Counted from the first letter of the stretch, positions 6,994 to 14,753 are shown. The stretch is DNA of 18,571 nt from JACQXX01 sp964639175 (GCA_964639175.1 CAZXCE010000090.1:1-18571), one strand, 5' to 3'. Made by a program: numbers and translations. The notes: generated by a model from the sequence alone, not told the origin.

Positions 6994-9153
6994 TCAAGAG
7001 GAGCTTAACCGGACCTGACAGGTACTGCCTGGTGCCACCAGTTCACCTGGGGCAGGGAGTTGTTCTTTGATGACCCCAAAGCCGGAAGACTGAACCCGAA
7101 TCCCAAGTTTCGAGCAGGTGGTAACGGCTGTGCGAAGGCCCTGACCAGTCAAATCCGGCATCCGAATGCCCCGGCTTGGGGCATTGACCGTCACCAGCGG
7201 AGTATGGTTGCGGACGGTTGACGTCGCTGCCGATGGCGGATGGGAAACAGATTTGGCCTGATTGGCGCTGGTCAGCACCACATCGGCGGGTGGAGCTTCG
7301 GTGGCTGAGGCCGGTGCCGCAATGGGTTTTCCGGGTAAATCAAATGGGTCGGGTTCATCCGGCAGATTCTGATCGGCTGCCAGGAGCGCATCTTGTGGAT
7401 CAAAAGGAATATCTGGTCTGGCACCGACGATTGGAAGCACCATTTCCGCAATCCGTTTAAACACCGGTGCTGCCGCATCGCCGCCGTGATGCGCACCAAA
7501 AGGAGGTTCGTCAACCACCACGGCAATCACCACTTTTGGTTTTTCAACCGGTGCCAATCCAATGAAGGAAGCAAAGTATTTGACTTCGGAATAGCGTCCG
7601 ATTTTGTGGTCAAATTTTTTGGCGGTTCCGGTTTTCCCACCCGCTGAATATCCACTCAATTTGGCTTTTTTGGCGGTCCCGCGCTCCACCACATTGCGCA
7701 GCATGGCGCGCATTTCCTGGGCTGTTTTGACGCTGACAACCCGGCGAGTTTTTGGCTCGGTATCAAAAATCACGTCGCCAGTGGTTGAGAGGATATTGCG
7801 GACAATATGCGGCTGGACCCAAACACCGTCATTGGCCAGAGTCCCAATGGCACCAGCCAGTTGGAGCGGGGTGACCTGCACTTCATATCCCATCGGAAGC
7901 GAAGCGTATGACAAATCTGACCACCGGTTGACACCACCAATCGATCCGGCTGATTCGGCTGGAAATCCAGCATCGGTGGGTTGTCCAAACCCAAACCGCT
8001 CAACATATTTCAAGAGGCGTTCTTTTCCAAGCTGGCGTCCGGTTTTGATTGCGGCCACATTGCTTGAAACACTGATCGCTTCTGTGGCTGTGAGCATTCC
8101 ATAGCCACCGCCATCCCGGACAGTATGACCTGCAATCGTGATTGAGCCGCCCTGACAGTTAATCGCATCGGTTGGGCGAAGAACTTTTTCCTCAAGTGCT
8201 GCCGAGTAGGTCACAATTTTAAAAACCGATCCCGGTTCATAGGCTTCTTCCGCAATCCGGTTGCGGCGTGCCCGCAGTTCCTCTTCATTTTCCGCCCGGG
8301 AATTAGGATCAAAGGTTGGTGTGGTTGCCAGCGCCAGAATATCGCCGGTGGTTGGATCCATCACTACCGCCATCATGCCTTTGGCTCGGGTTGAGGCCAC
8401 GGTTTCCTTGAGGATTTGTTCTGTTTTGTACTGAATGCGTTGATCCACGGTCAACGTCAGGCTTTGACCGACTTCACTGGTTTGCTGGTTGCGATGAAAG
8501 GGACGGCCCTTGGCATCGGATTCAACCAGAACTTTTCCGGACGTTCCGCGCAGGTGTTTATCAAATTCGAGTTCAACGCCGGCGGCGCCTTGCTCCTCAA
8601 AATTCACATAGCCAAGCACGGTTGATGCCAGTTCGCCTTGCGGATAGCTGCGTTTGGTTTCCGTGACAAATTGAATGCCTGGGATATCAAGCTGCGTAAT
8701 GGCTTTGGCCTGATCATCGGTGATTTTGCGCTTGAGCGGCACAAACACCTTTGACGATGTGAGGCGTTGCGCCACGGTATCGCGTGGCATCTCAAGGATT
8801 TTGGCAAGTTCATCAATGTGCGGGGCTGGTTTGGGTACCTGTCCTGGTGAGACATATACCGAAGAAACTTCGGTACTGGTCGCTAACTGGTATCCATTGC
8901 GGTCAGTGATGGTGCCACGGCGGGGCGTGGTTTCAACGACCCGTTGTTGTTGTTGTTCAGCCCGTTCGCACATCGCCTGATGCTCGTGGACCTGATATCT
9001 GACCAGCCTGGCGATGATCAAACCCATCCAGATCAACAACACCACCGCAATCACGCTCAGACGGGCTGGCGACAGCGATTGGGGCGAGGTGACTGCCACC
9101 AGTTTTTTCCGGGTTGTTTTTTGTTTGATCGTTTCGCGAAGTGCCATGCTCAC
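6994..9153 (-). CDS. ftsI: FtsI/PBP3-type division transpeptidase with C-terminal PASTA domain
   Basis: A 719-residue class B penicillin-binding protein that crosslinks septal peptidoglycan. One membrane anchor lies near residues 31-50 after a basic cytoplasmic tail. The PBP dimerisation domain begins at TTPRRGTITDRNG (75-87). The transpeptidase domain has the three expected motifs: SxxK with Ser309 (EPGSVFK), SxN at Ser363-Asn365 (SSN), and KTG at 507-509 (GGKTGTAKK). A Pro/Ala-rich linker of about 85 residues leads to one PASTA domain (about 661-719, RMPDLTGQGLRTA to CQVRLSSS). The GTG at 9153 gives the longest frame. An ATG two codons later (9147) is also plausible and has a purine-rich GAGTGAG just before it. 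It sits between ftsL and murE, as in most dcw clusters. Length and PASTA tail distinguish it from enterobacterial FtsI. Confidence 0.95.
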   Translation of the reverse strand: MSMALRETIKQKTTRKKLVAVTSPQSLSPARLSVIAVVLLIWMGLIIARLVRYQVHEHQAMCERAEQQQQRVVETTPRRGTITDRNGYQLATSTEVSSVYVSPGQVPKPAPHIDELAKILEMPRDTVAQRLTSSKVFVPLKRKITDDQAKAITQLDIPGIQFVTETKRSYPQGELASTVLGYVNFEEQGAAGVELEFDKHLRGTSGKVLVESDAKGRPFHRNQQTSEVGQSLTLTVDQRIQYKTEQILKETVASTRAKGMMAVVMDPTTGDILALATTPTFDPNSRAENEEELRARRNRIAEEAYEPGSVFKIVTYSAALEEKVLRPTDAINCQGGSITIAGHTVRDGGGYGMLTATEAISVSSNVAAIKTGRQLGKERLLKYVERFGFGQPTDAGFPAESAGSIGGVNRWSDLSYASLPMGYEVQVTPLQLAGAIGTLANDGVWVQPHIVRNILSTTGDVIFDTEPKTRRVVSVKTAQEMRAMLRNVVERGTAKKAKLSGYSAGGKTGTAKKFDHKIGRYSEVKYFASFIGLAPVEKPKVVIAVVVDEPPFGAHHGGDAAAPVFKRIAEMVLPIVGARPDIPFDPQDALLAADQNLPDEPDPFDLPGKPIAAPASATEAPPADVVLTSANQAKSVSHPPSAATSTVRNHTPLVTVNAPSRGIRMPDLTGQGLRTAVTTCSKLGIRVQSSGFGVIKEQLPAPGELVAPGSTCQVRLSSS

Positions 9154-9226
9154 TCAACTGGTTTTGGGAAAGTGTCAATGCCCGTACCCAGCCGTGCCTG
9201 ACTGCACCGGCCTGGTCTCAGACTGG

Positions 9227-9562
9227 TTAGCGTTGTTCAATTACAATTGTTTGGTTGGCCTGTGGAAGCCCCATTCCCTGGCGGCGGGCTCGATTTTCAA
9301 GCACGCTGGGTGACAACAATCGTTGCCGTTCAAGCTCAAGTTTGCGCTGGTCCTGGTCAAGTTGCTGGATTTGTTGTTTAAGGTGTTCGGTTTCATATCC
9401 AATCTCAACCGCTTTGACGTGTTGCCACGACACATACACAAACCCGCAGGCAACTGACGTCCCGAGGATGATGGTGAGTCCCCACTGACGAAACCAGGTG
9501 CGGTCAAGTGCGCGTTTGGGGCAGGTATTCTGGATTGAAGATTGCAGTCGATAGCGTTGCAT
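9227..9562 (-). CDS. ftsL: FtsL-like bitopic division protein
   Basis: A small divisome scaffold protein, 111 residues from the ATG chosen here. It has a basic cytoplasmic tail, one membrane segment (about residues 28-46, WGLTIILGTSVACGFVYVSW), and a periplasmic coiled coil rich in Gln, Glu and Leu (about 55-85). The ending VLENRARRQGMGLPQANQTIVI resembles the usual FtsL/FtsB C-terminal block. Sequence conservation in this family is poor, and the call rests on architecture plus position between rsmH and ftsI. The frame stays open to a TTG at 9619 (130 residues), which has AGGA 12 nt upstream, so the longer form cannot be excluded. Confidence 0.85.
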   Translation of the reverse strand: MQRYRLQSSIQNTCPKRALDRTWFRQWGLTIILGTSVACGFVYVSWQHVKAVEIGYETEHLKQQIQQLDQDQRKLELERQRLLSPSVLENRARRQGMGLPQANQTIVIEQR

Positions 9563-9708
9563 ACCCGGTCTCAGGTTCCTTTCATGGTGAATGAAGTGTC
9601 CCTGCTTGATGTTGAACAAAACTCAGATGGTTTCCTGACTGGCTGGATCGTGACGGCTGTCAGGGATTCTGGTTAATTGGCCAAATCTGCCTGGCCAGAG
9701 ACGATCCA

Positions 9709-10728
9709 CTAAGCTGGTAAAGGGGGTGAGAAGAGAGCCTCGGAATCGGACGAGCTGACTCGCTGACAAACACGAAGTTTCGCGCTACGGGCACGCGGAT
9801 TCCGGTCAATTTCAGTTTCTGAAGCAACAACCGGCTTTTTGGTCACCAGCGAAACCCGTTTGGGGGGAACGGTGCGTTCGTGATGCGGAGTGAGCCAGAG
9901 AGTGCGGCGATCAGTGACTGGGTTTTCCAGTCCGGCTTCAACCCGAAAAGCGCGTTTGATCAGGCGGTCTTCCAGTGAATGAAACGTGATGACTGCCAGT
10001 TTGCCGTCTGGGAGCAGATGATCAATGGCATCGGCGACAAACTGGTCCAGGTGTTCGAGTTCACGATTGACCGCAATCCGCAGGGCCTGAAAGGTCCGGG
10101 TCGCTGGATCAATTCGAAACTGTTTCGGTGAAAAGGGAACTGCGCGTCGGACGAGTTCAGCCAGTTGCTCCGTCGTTTCAATCGGGTGTTTGACACGTTC
10201 ATTGACGATGCGACGGGCAATTCGCCGGGAAGCCGGTTCTTCACCATATTCAAAGATCACGTTGGCCAGTTCCTCAGCCGAAAGCGTGTTCACCAGTTCT
10301 GCTGCGGTCACAGATTTGGTTTGATCCATGCGCATATCGAGTGGGCCATTGAGCTGAAAACTAAACCCCCGATGGGCCTGACCAAGCTGCCAGGATGAAA
10401 CCCCAAGATCAACCAAAATAGCAAAAACCTGCGTGAGATGGTGTTGGGTCAGGATGTGGCGCAGATCGCGAAAATCTCCGTGAACAAACAGGACACGGTC
10501 CACAAATGGGGCCAGTCGTTGGCGAGCCAGTGCCAGCGCTTCGGTATCACGATCAATTGCCAGGACACGAACCGTTTCCGATTGTTTCAGAAATGCTTCG
10601 GTGTGGCCGCCCAGACCAAGCGTTCCATCCACGATCCACCCACCGCGCTCAGGTTCCAGCAACGTCAGGATCTCATCCACCATAACAGGCAGGTGTTGTA
10701 TCAAAGGAGCTGATTTCTCAAATATCAT
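9709..10728 (-). CDS. rsmH: RsmH, 16S rRNA (cytosine-1402-N4)-methyltransferase
   Basis: A SAM-dependent enzyme, formerly MraW, that N4-methylates C1402 in the ribosomal P site. Family signatures in the 339 residues are HLPVMVDEI near the start (12-20), the SAM-binding loop VDGTLGLGGHTEAFL (33-47), DLGVSSWQL (107-115), GPLDMRMD (128-135), FRIDPATRTFQALRI (204-218), ITFHSLEDRLIKR (247-259) and NPRARSAKLRV (310-320). The ATG at 10728 places HLPV at the usual distance from the N-terminus; its Shine-Dalgarno is weak. The gene lies 88 bp after mraZ and about 146 bp before the chosen ftsL ATG, the standard dcw position. Confidence 0.97.
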   Translation of the reverse strand: MIFEKSAPLIQHLPVMVDEILTLLEPERGGWIVDGTLGLGGHTEAFLKQSETVRVLAIDRDTEALALARQRLAPFVDRVLFVHGDFRDLRHILTQHHLTQVFAILVDLGVSSWQLGQAHRGFSFQLNGPLDMRMDQTKSVTAAELVNTLSAEELANVIFEYGEEPASRRIARRIVNERVKHPIETTEQLAELVRRAVPFSPKQFRIDPATRTFQALRIAVNRELEHLDQFVADAIDHLLPDGKLAVITFHSLEDRLIKRAFRVEAGLENPVTDRRTLWLTPHHERTVPPKRVSLVTKKPVVASETEIDRNPRARSAKLRVCQRVSSSDSEALFSPPLPA

Positions 10729-10816
10729 TGCCGTGTACAGGAACTATGAAGAGCTTATCTTATTCAACTATAAGTGGTTAGCTGTTTCATAATTCATAAT
10801 TTGCAGTGTGCGGTGG

Positions 10817-11257
10817 CTAGATTCCGAGTCTGGCCAATGCCGCCGCGTCATCATCGGTAAATGGATCGGCTGCCAGTCGAGCTTCAAACCGTTCCAGACT
10901 CCAGACCTCAAGGTAATTCAGATACCCAAGCACCGCGACGTCACCCAGCATTTCAGCTTTTGACCGCAACTGGTACGGAATCAAAACCCGTCCCTGGGTG
11001 TCCATTTCAGCTTCCTGACCGTAATAGTTGGTTCGATCCAGAAACTTGCGGCGGGCCGGATCCATCACCGGAAGCGCCAGGAGTCGGTTTTCAATCGCGG
11101 TCCATTCCGGCATCGGATAGATGCGAGCGCATTCACCCGTCAGGCTGGTGATATAGAGAAGCAGGCCATACCGTTCTTCAAGCAATCGCCGGAAGGGAGT
11201 TGGGATCTTTAACCGCCCTTTGTCATCAATGCGGGCTGTATGATTCCCTCGCAGCAT
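10817..11257 (-). CDS. mraZ: MraZ, AbrB-fold transcriptional regulator of the dcw cluster
   Basis: First gene of the dcw operon, 146 residues. It contains two SpoVT-AbrB-type half domains, each with the MraZ motif: DDKGRLKIP at 11-19 and DTQGRVLIP at 86-94. The family forms ring-shaped oligomers that bind tandem GTGG/TGGG-type repeats near their own promoter and repress the operon. Three such repeats are present here at 11513-11537. The ATG at 11257 follows GAGGATGAGCCC, an acceptable Shine-Dalgarno. The C-terminal 25 residues are acidic and poorly conserved in the family. Confidence 0.97.
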   Translation of the reverse strand: MLRGNHTARIDDKGRLKIPTPFRRLLEERYGLLLYITSLTGECARIYPMPEWTAIENRLLALPVMDPARRKFLDRTNYYGQEAEMDTQGRVLIPYQLRSKAEMLGDVAVLGYLNYLEVWSLERFEARLAADPFTDDDAAALARLGI

Positions 11258-11538
11258 GGGCTCATCCTCGCTCTGTGCTCACCGTCAAGCATCGTTTCTG
11301 TGGCGATGGTTGTGCCCGTCGGGCCTCTGGTGTGGGATGCGTCACCAAACTCACAACGCACCTTGGGACAGAAAGTAGCCCAACTCTTTGAATACAAAAG
11401 AACTTACGCTGGAGGTCCATTGCAGCTACTGGTCACAGCAAACGTTCGGGAAATCAAATGTGAAGGGCTTAACGTGTAACTTGAGGTTTTGATAGGCAAA
11501 ACGCTAAAAAAAGCGACTTTTGGCCACTTTTTTCCACA
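11258..11538 (-). promoter_or_regulatory. Long untranslated leader of the dcw transcript
   Basis: If transcription starts a few bases after the -10 box at 11546-11551, the leader before the mraZ ATG is about 280 nt. It contains the MraZ half-sites, then CGCT and AGCG arms around a T-run (11502-11515), and otherwise no recognisable riboswitch, long hairpin or convincing reading frame. An open frame running in from 11397 on the minus strand overlaps mraZ in another frame and looks like a shadow. Confidence 0.4.
11513..11537 (-). promoter_or_regulatory. Predicted MraZ operator: three half-sites at 10-bp spacing
   Basis: On the minus strand the sequence reads GTGGA, five bases, GTGGC, five bases, GTCGC, so the pentamers start exactly 10 bp apart, one helical turn. 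Direct G-rich pentamers separated by five bases are the known MraZ binding layout. The third is a weaker match (GTCGC). The box starts about 9 bp after the -10 element, over the likely start site, where a bound MraZ ring would block initiation. Function is inferred from pattern and position. Confidence 0.75.
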
Positions 11539-11545
11539 GGATCGA

Positions 11546-11575
11546 ATATTACGTTACTGAAAAACACTGTGTCAA
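11546..11575 (-). promoter_or_regulatory. Sigma70-type promoter of the dcw operon
   Basis: The minus strand carries a perfect -35 TTGACA (11575-11570), an 18-bp spacer and a -10 TAATAT (11551-11546). It is the best promoter-like sequence in the region, points at mraZ, and lies directly upstream of the predicted MraZ half-sites. Confidence 0.75.
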
Positions 11576-11668
11576 GCGCAAAGGCTGGAAAAAAGTCACA
11601 AGATGCAGTTTAAATTCATCTTGATAACTTATTTATTTAGTTAGTTTTATGGATTTCTATTTGAAGTT

Positions 11669-12982
11669 TTAGTTGAAGCCTTCCCAGCGCATCTGGACAA
11701 CGGTTTCAATATGGTAGGTTTGGGGGAAAAAATCAATTCCGGTGATGGTCTCAATCACAAATCCAGCCGTACTCAGCCGGCGCACATCACGGGCAAGGGT
11801 GGAGGGGTCACAGGAGACATAGACGAGGCGTTGCGGGCGGAGATTGATCAGGCCGTTCACGACTTCAGGGCTTAACCCGGCGCGGGGTGGGTCCACCACG
11901 GCAAAGGCAACCTGATCAACCAGATCAAGATGTTCGATCAACCATTCTTCAGTTGATAACCGCTGAAAGGTTACGTTGGGAATCTGATTTGCATTGAGGT
12001 TGATTTCGGCAAAATGAGCGGTATGTGGCGCGGCTTCAGCCGCAAATACACGGTGAAACCGATGGGCCAGCGGCAGGGTCAACAAGCCCACCCCGGCATA
12101 CAGGTCCACGGCAATGGCCTTGGCGTCGGGCGAACTGGTGAGACTGGAAAGAACTTCCTCTACCAGTGTGTCGAGTAAAAATGAATTGACCTGAAAAAAA
12201 CATTCGGTATCAAACCGATACTGAAAACCGGCCACCTGGCGCACGATAGGTCTGGTAGAGAGCCCGACAAATGGCAATGATGCTGAAATCGAAGCTGATT
12301 CGGATGAGTCTTGCCCCGCCGCCGCATCAGTTGCCAGATCTAAGGTTACGACGGCTGCTGAAATATGGGTTGAGGGGAGATGCGTCAGGCGCGTTAACAC
12401 CTGATTTAACGATGGATCCAGAACCCGGCATTCGGTGATTGGTTCAATGCGGTGGGAATGGGCGGCAAAAAAGCCGGCTTCGGACTGTTTGGTGTGTGGA
12501 TTGAAGTGAAGTTTGAACTGGGTCCGATTTCGATAGTGCCATTCGGGCCCGGTTCGAATCGGAATCGCCTCAGGCCAGACAAGACCACCGATTCGCTGAA
12601 GCGCTTCACGAATAAACTCTGATTTAGCTGCGACTTGTGCTGGATAAGAAAGATGCTGCAGGTGGCATCCTCCACAGCGGCCATAGTGCGGGCAGAGTGG
12701 CTCGATGCGGTCTGGTGAGGCTTCGATGACTTGCGTGAGCCGTCCCCGAGCAAACGTGCGGCGCAATTCAGTGATTTCAACTTCAACTTTTTCGCCGCTG
12801 ACCACACCTGGAACAAACAAGGTTCGGCCATCGGCCAGTCGGGCCAGCCCATCACCGCCATAGATCAATTTTTCGATAGTGACGGTTTCAGTTCGGGTCA
12901 ATTGAGGGGCGCTGGGTGAACTGGCCGCCGGGGATGATTGTTTTTTGGTGTGATGTCGTGAGAAGCGTTTTCGGGAAGCCAT
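11669..12982 (-). CDS. rlmD: 23S rRNA (uracil-5-)-methyltransferase, RlmD/RumA family
   Basis: A 437-residue SAM-dependent RNA m5U methyltransferase of the TrmA/RumA family. After a basic Ser-rich tail there is a TRAM RNA-binding domain (about 31-90), then an iron-sulfur cluster motif with Cys97, Cys103, Cys106 and a fourth candidate at Cys185. The catalytic domain has FFQVN (262-266), the SAM loop DLYAGVGLLTLPLA (293-306), VDPPRAGL (363-370) and the nucleophile Cys391 in YVSCDPSTLARD; Glu426 is the likely general base. RlmD (U1939) is the best guess, but RlmC or a dual-specificity RlmCD cannot be separated by reading alone. The ATG at 12982 follows GAG at a suitable distance. The heptamer mosaic lies directly upstream, and the dcw promoter lies downstream of its stop. 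Confidence 0.88.
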   Translation of the reverse strand: MASRKRFSRHHTKKQSSPAASSPSAPQLTRTETVTIEKLIYGGDGLARLADGRTLFVPGVVSGEKVEVEITELRRTFARGRLTQVIEASPDRIEPLCPHYGRCGGCHLQHLSYPAQVAAKSEFIREALQRIGGLVWPEAIPIRTGPEWHYRNRTQFKLHFNPHTKQSEAGFFAAHSHRIEPITECRVLDPSLNQVLTRLTHLPSTHISAAVVTLDLATDAAAGQDSSESASISASLPFVGLSTRPIVRQVAGFQYRFDTECFFQVNSFLLDTLVEEVLSSLTSSPDAKAIAVDLYAGVGLLTLPLAHRFHRVFAAEAAPHTAHFAEINLNANQIPNVTFQRLSTEEWLIEHLDLVDQVAFAVVDPPRAGLSPEVVNGLINLRPQRLVYVSCDPSTLARDVRRLSTAGFVIETITGIDFFPQTYHIETVVQMRWEGFN

Positions 12983-12992
12983 GGGAAATCTC

Positions 12993-13020
12993 GGGTTCAG
13001 GATTCAGGGTTCAGGGTTTT
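12993..13020 (+). repeat. GGGTTCA heptamer tract
   Basis: Four consecutive 7-bp units, GGGTTCA, GGATTCA, GGGTTCA and GGGTTTT, begin 10 bp upstream of the rlmD start. The last two units and the following CG match the reverse complement of 13134-13149 in 15 of 16 positions, so this tract and the GGGTTCC array at the other end are inverted relative to each other. Confidence 0.85.
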
Positions 13021-13025
13021 CGAAA

Positions 13026-13053
13026 GGGATGAGGGATGAAGGATGAGGGATGA
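13026..13053 (+). repeat. GGGATGA heptamer block, copy 1
   Basis: Four 7-bp units, GGGATGA, GGGATGA, AGGATGA and GGGATGA. The same 28 bases, including the AGGATGA variant in the third unit, recur at 18533-18560. Confidence 0.95.
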
Positions 13054-13059
13054 AAAAAT

Positions 13060-13091
13060 CACCCTGTTACCTTGTCAGTCGGTCATCTTGT
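13060..13091 (+). repeat. Degenerate octamer tract
   Basis: Four 8-bp units, CACCCTGT, TACCTTGT, CAGTCGGT and CATCTTGT, follow one another without gaps. The period differs from the heptamers on both sides, and the third unit is the most divergent. Confidence 0.6.
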
Positions 13092-13137
13092 CAGGATTTG
13101 GGGTTTGGGAAAAAGACGAAAGGGACATAAATTCGAA

Positions 13138-13192
13138 AACCCGGAACCCGGAACCCGGAACCCGGAACCCGGAACCCGGAACCCGGAACCCG
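13138..13192 (-). repeat. GGGTTCC heptamer array after the sthA stop codon
   Basis: Seven full copies plus six bases of an eighth (AACCCGG on the plus strand, GGGTTCC-phase on the minus strand). It starts three bases after the sthA TAA. It is the same unit, strand relation and position as the array after ftsW, and again matches the G-quadruplex consensus on the sense strand. Confidence 0.95.
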
Positions 13193-13195
13193 ACC

Positions 13196-14605
13196 TTAAT
13201 CCTTGAGTTTTCGGCCAGCCAGGTTTCCAAGTCCGTCATAGCAGGCATATTTGTATAAATCGTGGAGCGTCGGGTAGTTAAAAATGGTTGCAATCACATC
13301 GTGGAGCGTTTTTTGATCCTGAACCAGTGTCAATCCATAGTGGATGAGTTCCGAGGCAATATTGCCCATGATGTGTACCCCACGGATGATGAGATCTTCG
13401 CGGGTAAACAGGATTTTCAGCAAGCCATCTTCGGTGCCCATAATCTTGCCGCGCGGCATGTCGCCATAGCGTGCCTGTCCGGTGCAGAAATCGAGCCCTT
13501 CTTTTTGGGCGGCTTCTTCGGTGAGTCCGACCATCGAGACTTCGGGGACGGTATAGATGGCAAAGGGGTAGACTTTGGCAAATTGTTTTACATCACCGAC
13601 ATTAAACATATTGCTGACGGCGATGCGACCCTGGTCCATGCTGATGCTGGCCAGGGCTGGAAACCCAATGACGTCGCCAACCGCAAAAATATGGGGAACA
13701 TTGGTCCGATAGTCGGTGTCAACCAGGATAGTTTCACGGGGGCCAAGGTGAATGCCTGCACGGTCACAGTTGAGTCCGCGAATATTGCCGCACCGCCCGG
13801 CGGCATACAGGAACATATCAACTTCGAGTGTCCGGCCTGATTTGAGCGGGATGCGGATTGGCTGCGATTCATCAGCCGGGACGTCAATCTGGTCAAATGA
13901 GGTGTTGAACAGGATTTCAACTCCATCTTTGTTCATTTTATCAACCAGCGCCTGCGAAATTGCTTTATCGAGGAAGGGAAGGATCGCATCGGTTGAGTTG
14001 ACGAGAAACACCTTGGTGCCAACCGTTGAAAAAATAGTGGCATATTCACAGCCGATGACCCCGGCACCAATCACGGCCAGGGTGTGCGGAAAGCGATCAA
14101 GCGTCAAAATCGTGTCTGAGTCGTGGACTCGCTTGCCGTCAAAGGGAATATGTGGAGGGTGATATGGGTATGAACCAGTTGAAACCAGAATATAGTCTGC
14201 GGTGATGAGTTCCTCACCATCAGCTTTTTGGATGTGAACTGTGTGTGAATCTTGAAATTGACCAAGACCAAAGTACACATCAATTTTATGCCGGAGCAAA
14301 TTGTTGTGCATCTGGTTGCTTTCACTGGTGGTGACAAAGTCCTTGCGGAACATGAAATCTCCGATTGAGGTTTCACGTGAAAACTGGCGGTCAACGCCAT
14401 AGAGGCCTTTGTCAAGTTTTCCAGAAAAATAGAGTGCGGTTTCCTTCAGCGTTTTCGATGGCAGGGTGCCGGTCAAAATACCGGCGCCGCCAACCCGTGG
14501 CGCTTTTTCAATCACCGCGACCTGAAACCCGAAATAGGCTGCCCGGGCCGCCGCTTTTTCACCGGCTGGACCGGATCCGATCACGATTAAGTCATATTTT
14601 TTCAC
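13196..14605 (-). CDS. sthA: Soluble pyridine nucleotide transhydrogenase-like flavoprotein (SthA family)
   Basis: A 469-residue member of the class I pyridine nucleotide-disulfide oxidoreductases. It has an FAD-binding GSGPAG (10-15), a second dinucleotide-binding loop GAGVIGCEYA (180-189), an FAD-binding AVGDVIGFPAL (308-318), and the dimerisation domain ending in TIFNYPTLHDLYKYA. The segment GTLPSKTLKETALYFSG and the C-terminal NYPT block are typical of SthA, which moves reducing equivalents between NADPH and NADH in the cytoplasm. The redox cysteines of lipoamide dehydrogenases are absent, and Gly42 replaces the single Cys usual at this position in SthA. The start is a GTG, since no nearby ATG is in frame. 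The gene is alone on its strand, with the GGGTTCC array just after its stop. Exact substrate preference is uncertain. Confidence 0.82.
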   Translation of the reverse strand: MKKYDLIVIGSGPAGEKAAARAAYFGFQVAVIEKAPRVGGAGILTGTLPSKTLKETALYFSGKLDKGLYGVDRQFSRETSIGDFMFRKDFVTTSESNQMHNNLLRHKIDVYFGLGQFQDSHTVHIQKADGEELITADYILVSTGSYPYHPPHIPFDGKRVHDSDTILTLDRFPHTLAVIGAGVIGCEYATIFSTVGTKVFLVNSTDAILPFLDKAISQALVDKMNKDGVEILFNTSFDQIDVPADESQPIRIPLKSGRTLEVDMFLYAAGRCGNIRGLNCDRAGIHLGPRETILVDTDYRTNVPHIFAVGDVIGFPALASISMDQGRIAVSNMFNVGDVKQFAKVYPFAIYTVPEVSMVGLTEEAAQKEGLDFCTGQARYGDMPRGKIMGTEDGLLKILFTREDLIIRGVHIMGNIASELIHYGLTLVQDQKTLHDVIATIFNYPTLHDLYKYACYDGLGNLAGRKLKD

Positions 14606-14689
14606 GGCTGGAGACTCTCCACGAAGCAGGAATGGACGTTACAGAAGGGGCCCCTCTAGGCTCGATCAACGTTTGGGGAGTTGGTGCCC

Positions 14690-14718
14690 ATACTGGCTGC
14701 CATGCGGTCTGGTGTCAA
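14690..14718 (-). promoter_or_regulatory. Possible sthA promoter
   Basis: On the minus strand TTGACA (14718-14713) is followed after 17 bp by CAGTAT (14695-14690). The -35 is perfect and the spacing ideal, but the -10 matches only three of six consensus positions. It would give a leader of about 80 nt before the sthA GTG. Confidence 0.35.
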
Positions 14719-14753
14719 TAGTTTCAGAAAGAAAGCGTGAGCCAGGTTGATTG

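Noticed and set aside
11530..11538. DnaA-box-like TTTTCCACA near the dcw promoter
   Set aside because: It has one mismatch to TTATCCACA, is a single site, and is better explained as part of the MraZ half-site GTGGA and its A/T-rich spacer. No other origin features are present.
13043..13258. Open frame through the repeats encoding NPEPGTR-type repeats
   Set aside because: A 7-bp repeat read in threes gives a 7-residue periodic peptide with no stops. The frame runs into antisense sthA and has no ribosome site.
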